NCBI GenBank assembly: GCA_905250115.1
Contig: CAJNOI010000032.1
Coordinates: 626,127-690,126, forward strand
Source: Adineta steineri
Taxonomy: Eukaryota > Rotifera > Eurotatoria > Adinetida > Adinetidae
DNA length: 64,000 nt
Reading direction: 5' to 3'
A program made the position numbers and the translations under genes. Positions 63,335 to 64,000 of this stretch are shown piece after piece. Every line of letters begins with the position of its first letter. Positions within the stretch are counted from its first letter, which is position 1. Below the pieces are notes generated by a model, which saw only the letters and a list, made by a program, of their open reading frames with translations, was not told the DNA's origin and ran no database searches.

Positions 63335-64000
63335 TTACAGCATTTTAGCTTCAGTTTCATGTAACGCTATAGAGTTCTCCCGCAATTCGTTCTGCTGATT
63401 TTTAAAAGAATTTACCAAAGTTTCCTTCAGTTCCGGCGATAGCACATTTAATTCCGACACCTCACTCATATGATAGATCATAATCTTCTCTTCAACGATA
63501 GTCACAGCAACCTCTTGTAGTAATGCAGTATATGTAACTATTGGAAGCCAGGCGTTATTCTCCGTGTCCAAATATAGTTTGATGAAATGATTCGACGGCA
63601 AAATGCTCAATTTGATTTCTTCAAATTGTCGGATACCAGCATAGAGCTCCCGTAACATTTGCGGGGCTATTTCTTTCATGGCCGGATAAGAACACATAAG
63701 TGGCTCAAGAGCTTCCCATGCATATTCGCTGACATATTCCTCTTCATCCCGAAGTACATTGATGAGAGAAGAAATCACTTCCTTCGTTGCTGCTTTTTTA
63801 CCCATCAGTCCAAGAACTTCACACGCAGATTGTCTGACAAGCGATTCTTCACATCGAAGTGCCTTGATGAGAACAGAGATCACCTCATCTGTTGCTGCTT
63901 TTTCACCCATCGCTTTTAGAGCGTTACACGCAGATTGAATGACATCTAAATATTCATCCTGAAGTACATTGATGAGAGAAGAGATCACCTCATTTGTTGC
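63335..64000 (-). CDS. HEAT-repeat protein, C-terminal part (runs off window)
   Basis: An uninterrupted frame runs from the window edge to TAA at 63335-63337. At least three tandem 31-residue HEAT repeats are visible, of the form EVISSLINVLQDE, then QSACNALKAMGEKAAT. They are spaced 93 bp and well conserved at DNA level (GTGATCTCT, ATCAATGTACTTC and TCTGCGTGTGA words recur). A non-repeat tail of about 115 residues follows and ends in a charged helix (LKETLVNSFKNQQNELREN). The regular repeat, intron-free frame and higher GC content differ from the neighbouring genes. In rotifers such repeats are often the C-terminal part of large NTPase-type proteins, but that part lies outside the window, so this is a guess. 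Function unknown. Confidence 0.75.
   Translation of the reverse strand, partial: ATNEVISSLINVLQDEYLDVIQSACNALKAMGEKAATDEVISVLIKALRCEESLVRQSACEVLGLMGKKAATKEVISSLINVLRDEEEYVSEYAWEALEPLMCSYPAMKEIAPQMLRELYAGIRQFEEIKLSILPSNHFIKLYLDTENNAWLPIVTYTALLQEVAVTIVEEKIMIYHMSEVSELNVLSPELKETLVNSFKNQQNELRENSIALHETEAKML

Noticed and set aside
1..64000. Search for tRNA genes and CRISPR-like arrays
   Set aside because: No A-box/B-box pair with a foldable cloverleaf was recognised by eye, and no regularly spaced identical short repeats with unique spacers occur; a tRNAscan run would settle the former.

Overview
The window is AT-rich, intron-dense animal DNA. Genes carry many introns of about 50-65 bases with clean GT/AG borders, intergenic spacers are 1-4 kb, and there are two 100-base runs of N. 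The recognisable proteins (DNA-PKcs, CEP104, LRR1, DNALI1, a four-MBT reader, a BAF-domain protein, rhodopsin-like GPCRs) are metazoan. The gene density, the short introns, the families of orphan GPCRs and FG-GAP proteins, and many scattered GTGTGGG-type (telomere-like) stretches point to a bdelloid rotifer such as Adineta or Rotaria. That assignment is inference.

Layout. 1-4477: no gene. 4478-9574 (+): a type II membrane protein whose ectodomain is a very long array of FG-GAP/VCBS repeats. 11438-15279 (-): CEP104, head-to-head with 15502-30359 (+), the DNA-PKcs gene, whose coding region is broken by an N gap that hides about 800 residues and whose introns contain three short DNA transposons and a telomere-like palindrome. 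30887-32350 (-): LRR1. 32591-33192: a MITE with long inverted repeats and a 9-bp target duplication. 34727-35765 (+): DNALI1. 36199-39672 (-): two tandem GPCR paralogues. 39961-40173: another short inverted-repeat element. 41847-42839 (+): an unrelated intronless GPCR. 43725-45941 (+): an unrecognised low-complexity nuclear-type protein with two SUMO-interaction-like motifs. 46643-48149: C-rich minisatellite, a small secreted-peptide gene and telomere-like hairpins. 48311-50201 (-): a secreted carboxylesterase with a complete catalytic triad. 50509-51310 (+): a BAF domain with a long N-terminal extension. 52107-53145 (-): a GPI-type Ly6/uPAR-domain protein. 55440-56171 (+): the 5' part of a PAN plus GH65 (PGGHG-like) protein that stops before the second N gap. 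57989-60487 (-): a four-MBT chromatin reader. 63335-64000 (-): the C-terminal part of a HEAT-repeat protein running off the window.

Functional themes. DNA-PKcs works in non-homologous end joining, LRR1 in replisome unloading, and the MBT and BAF-domain proteins act on chromatin, so genome maintenance is well represented. CEP104 and DNALI1 are ciliary. These genes are not an operon; they have separate promoters, apart from the shared 222-bp interval between CEP104 and DNA-PKcs. No CRISPR array, rRNA or convincing tRNA was seen. Exon borders were placed by eye from splice signals, reading frame and family similarity.
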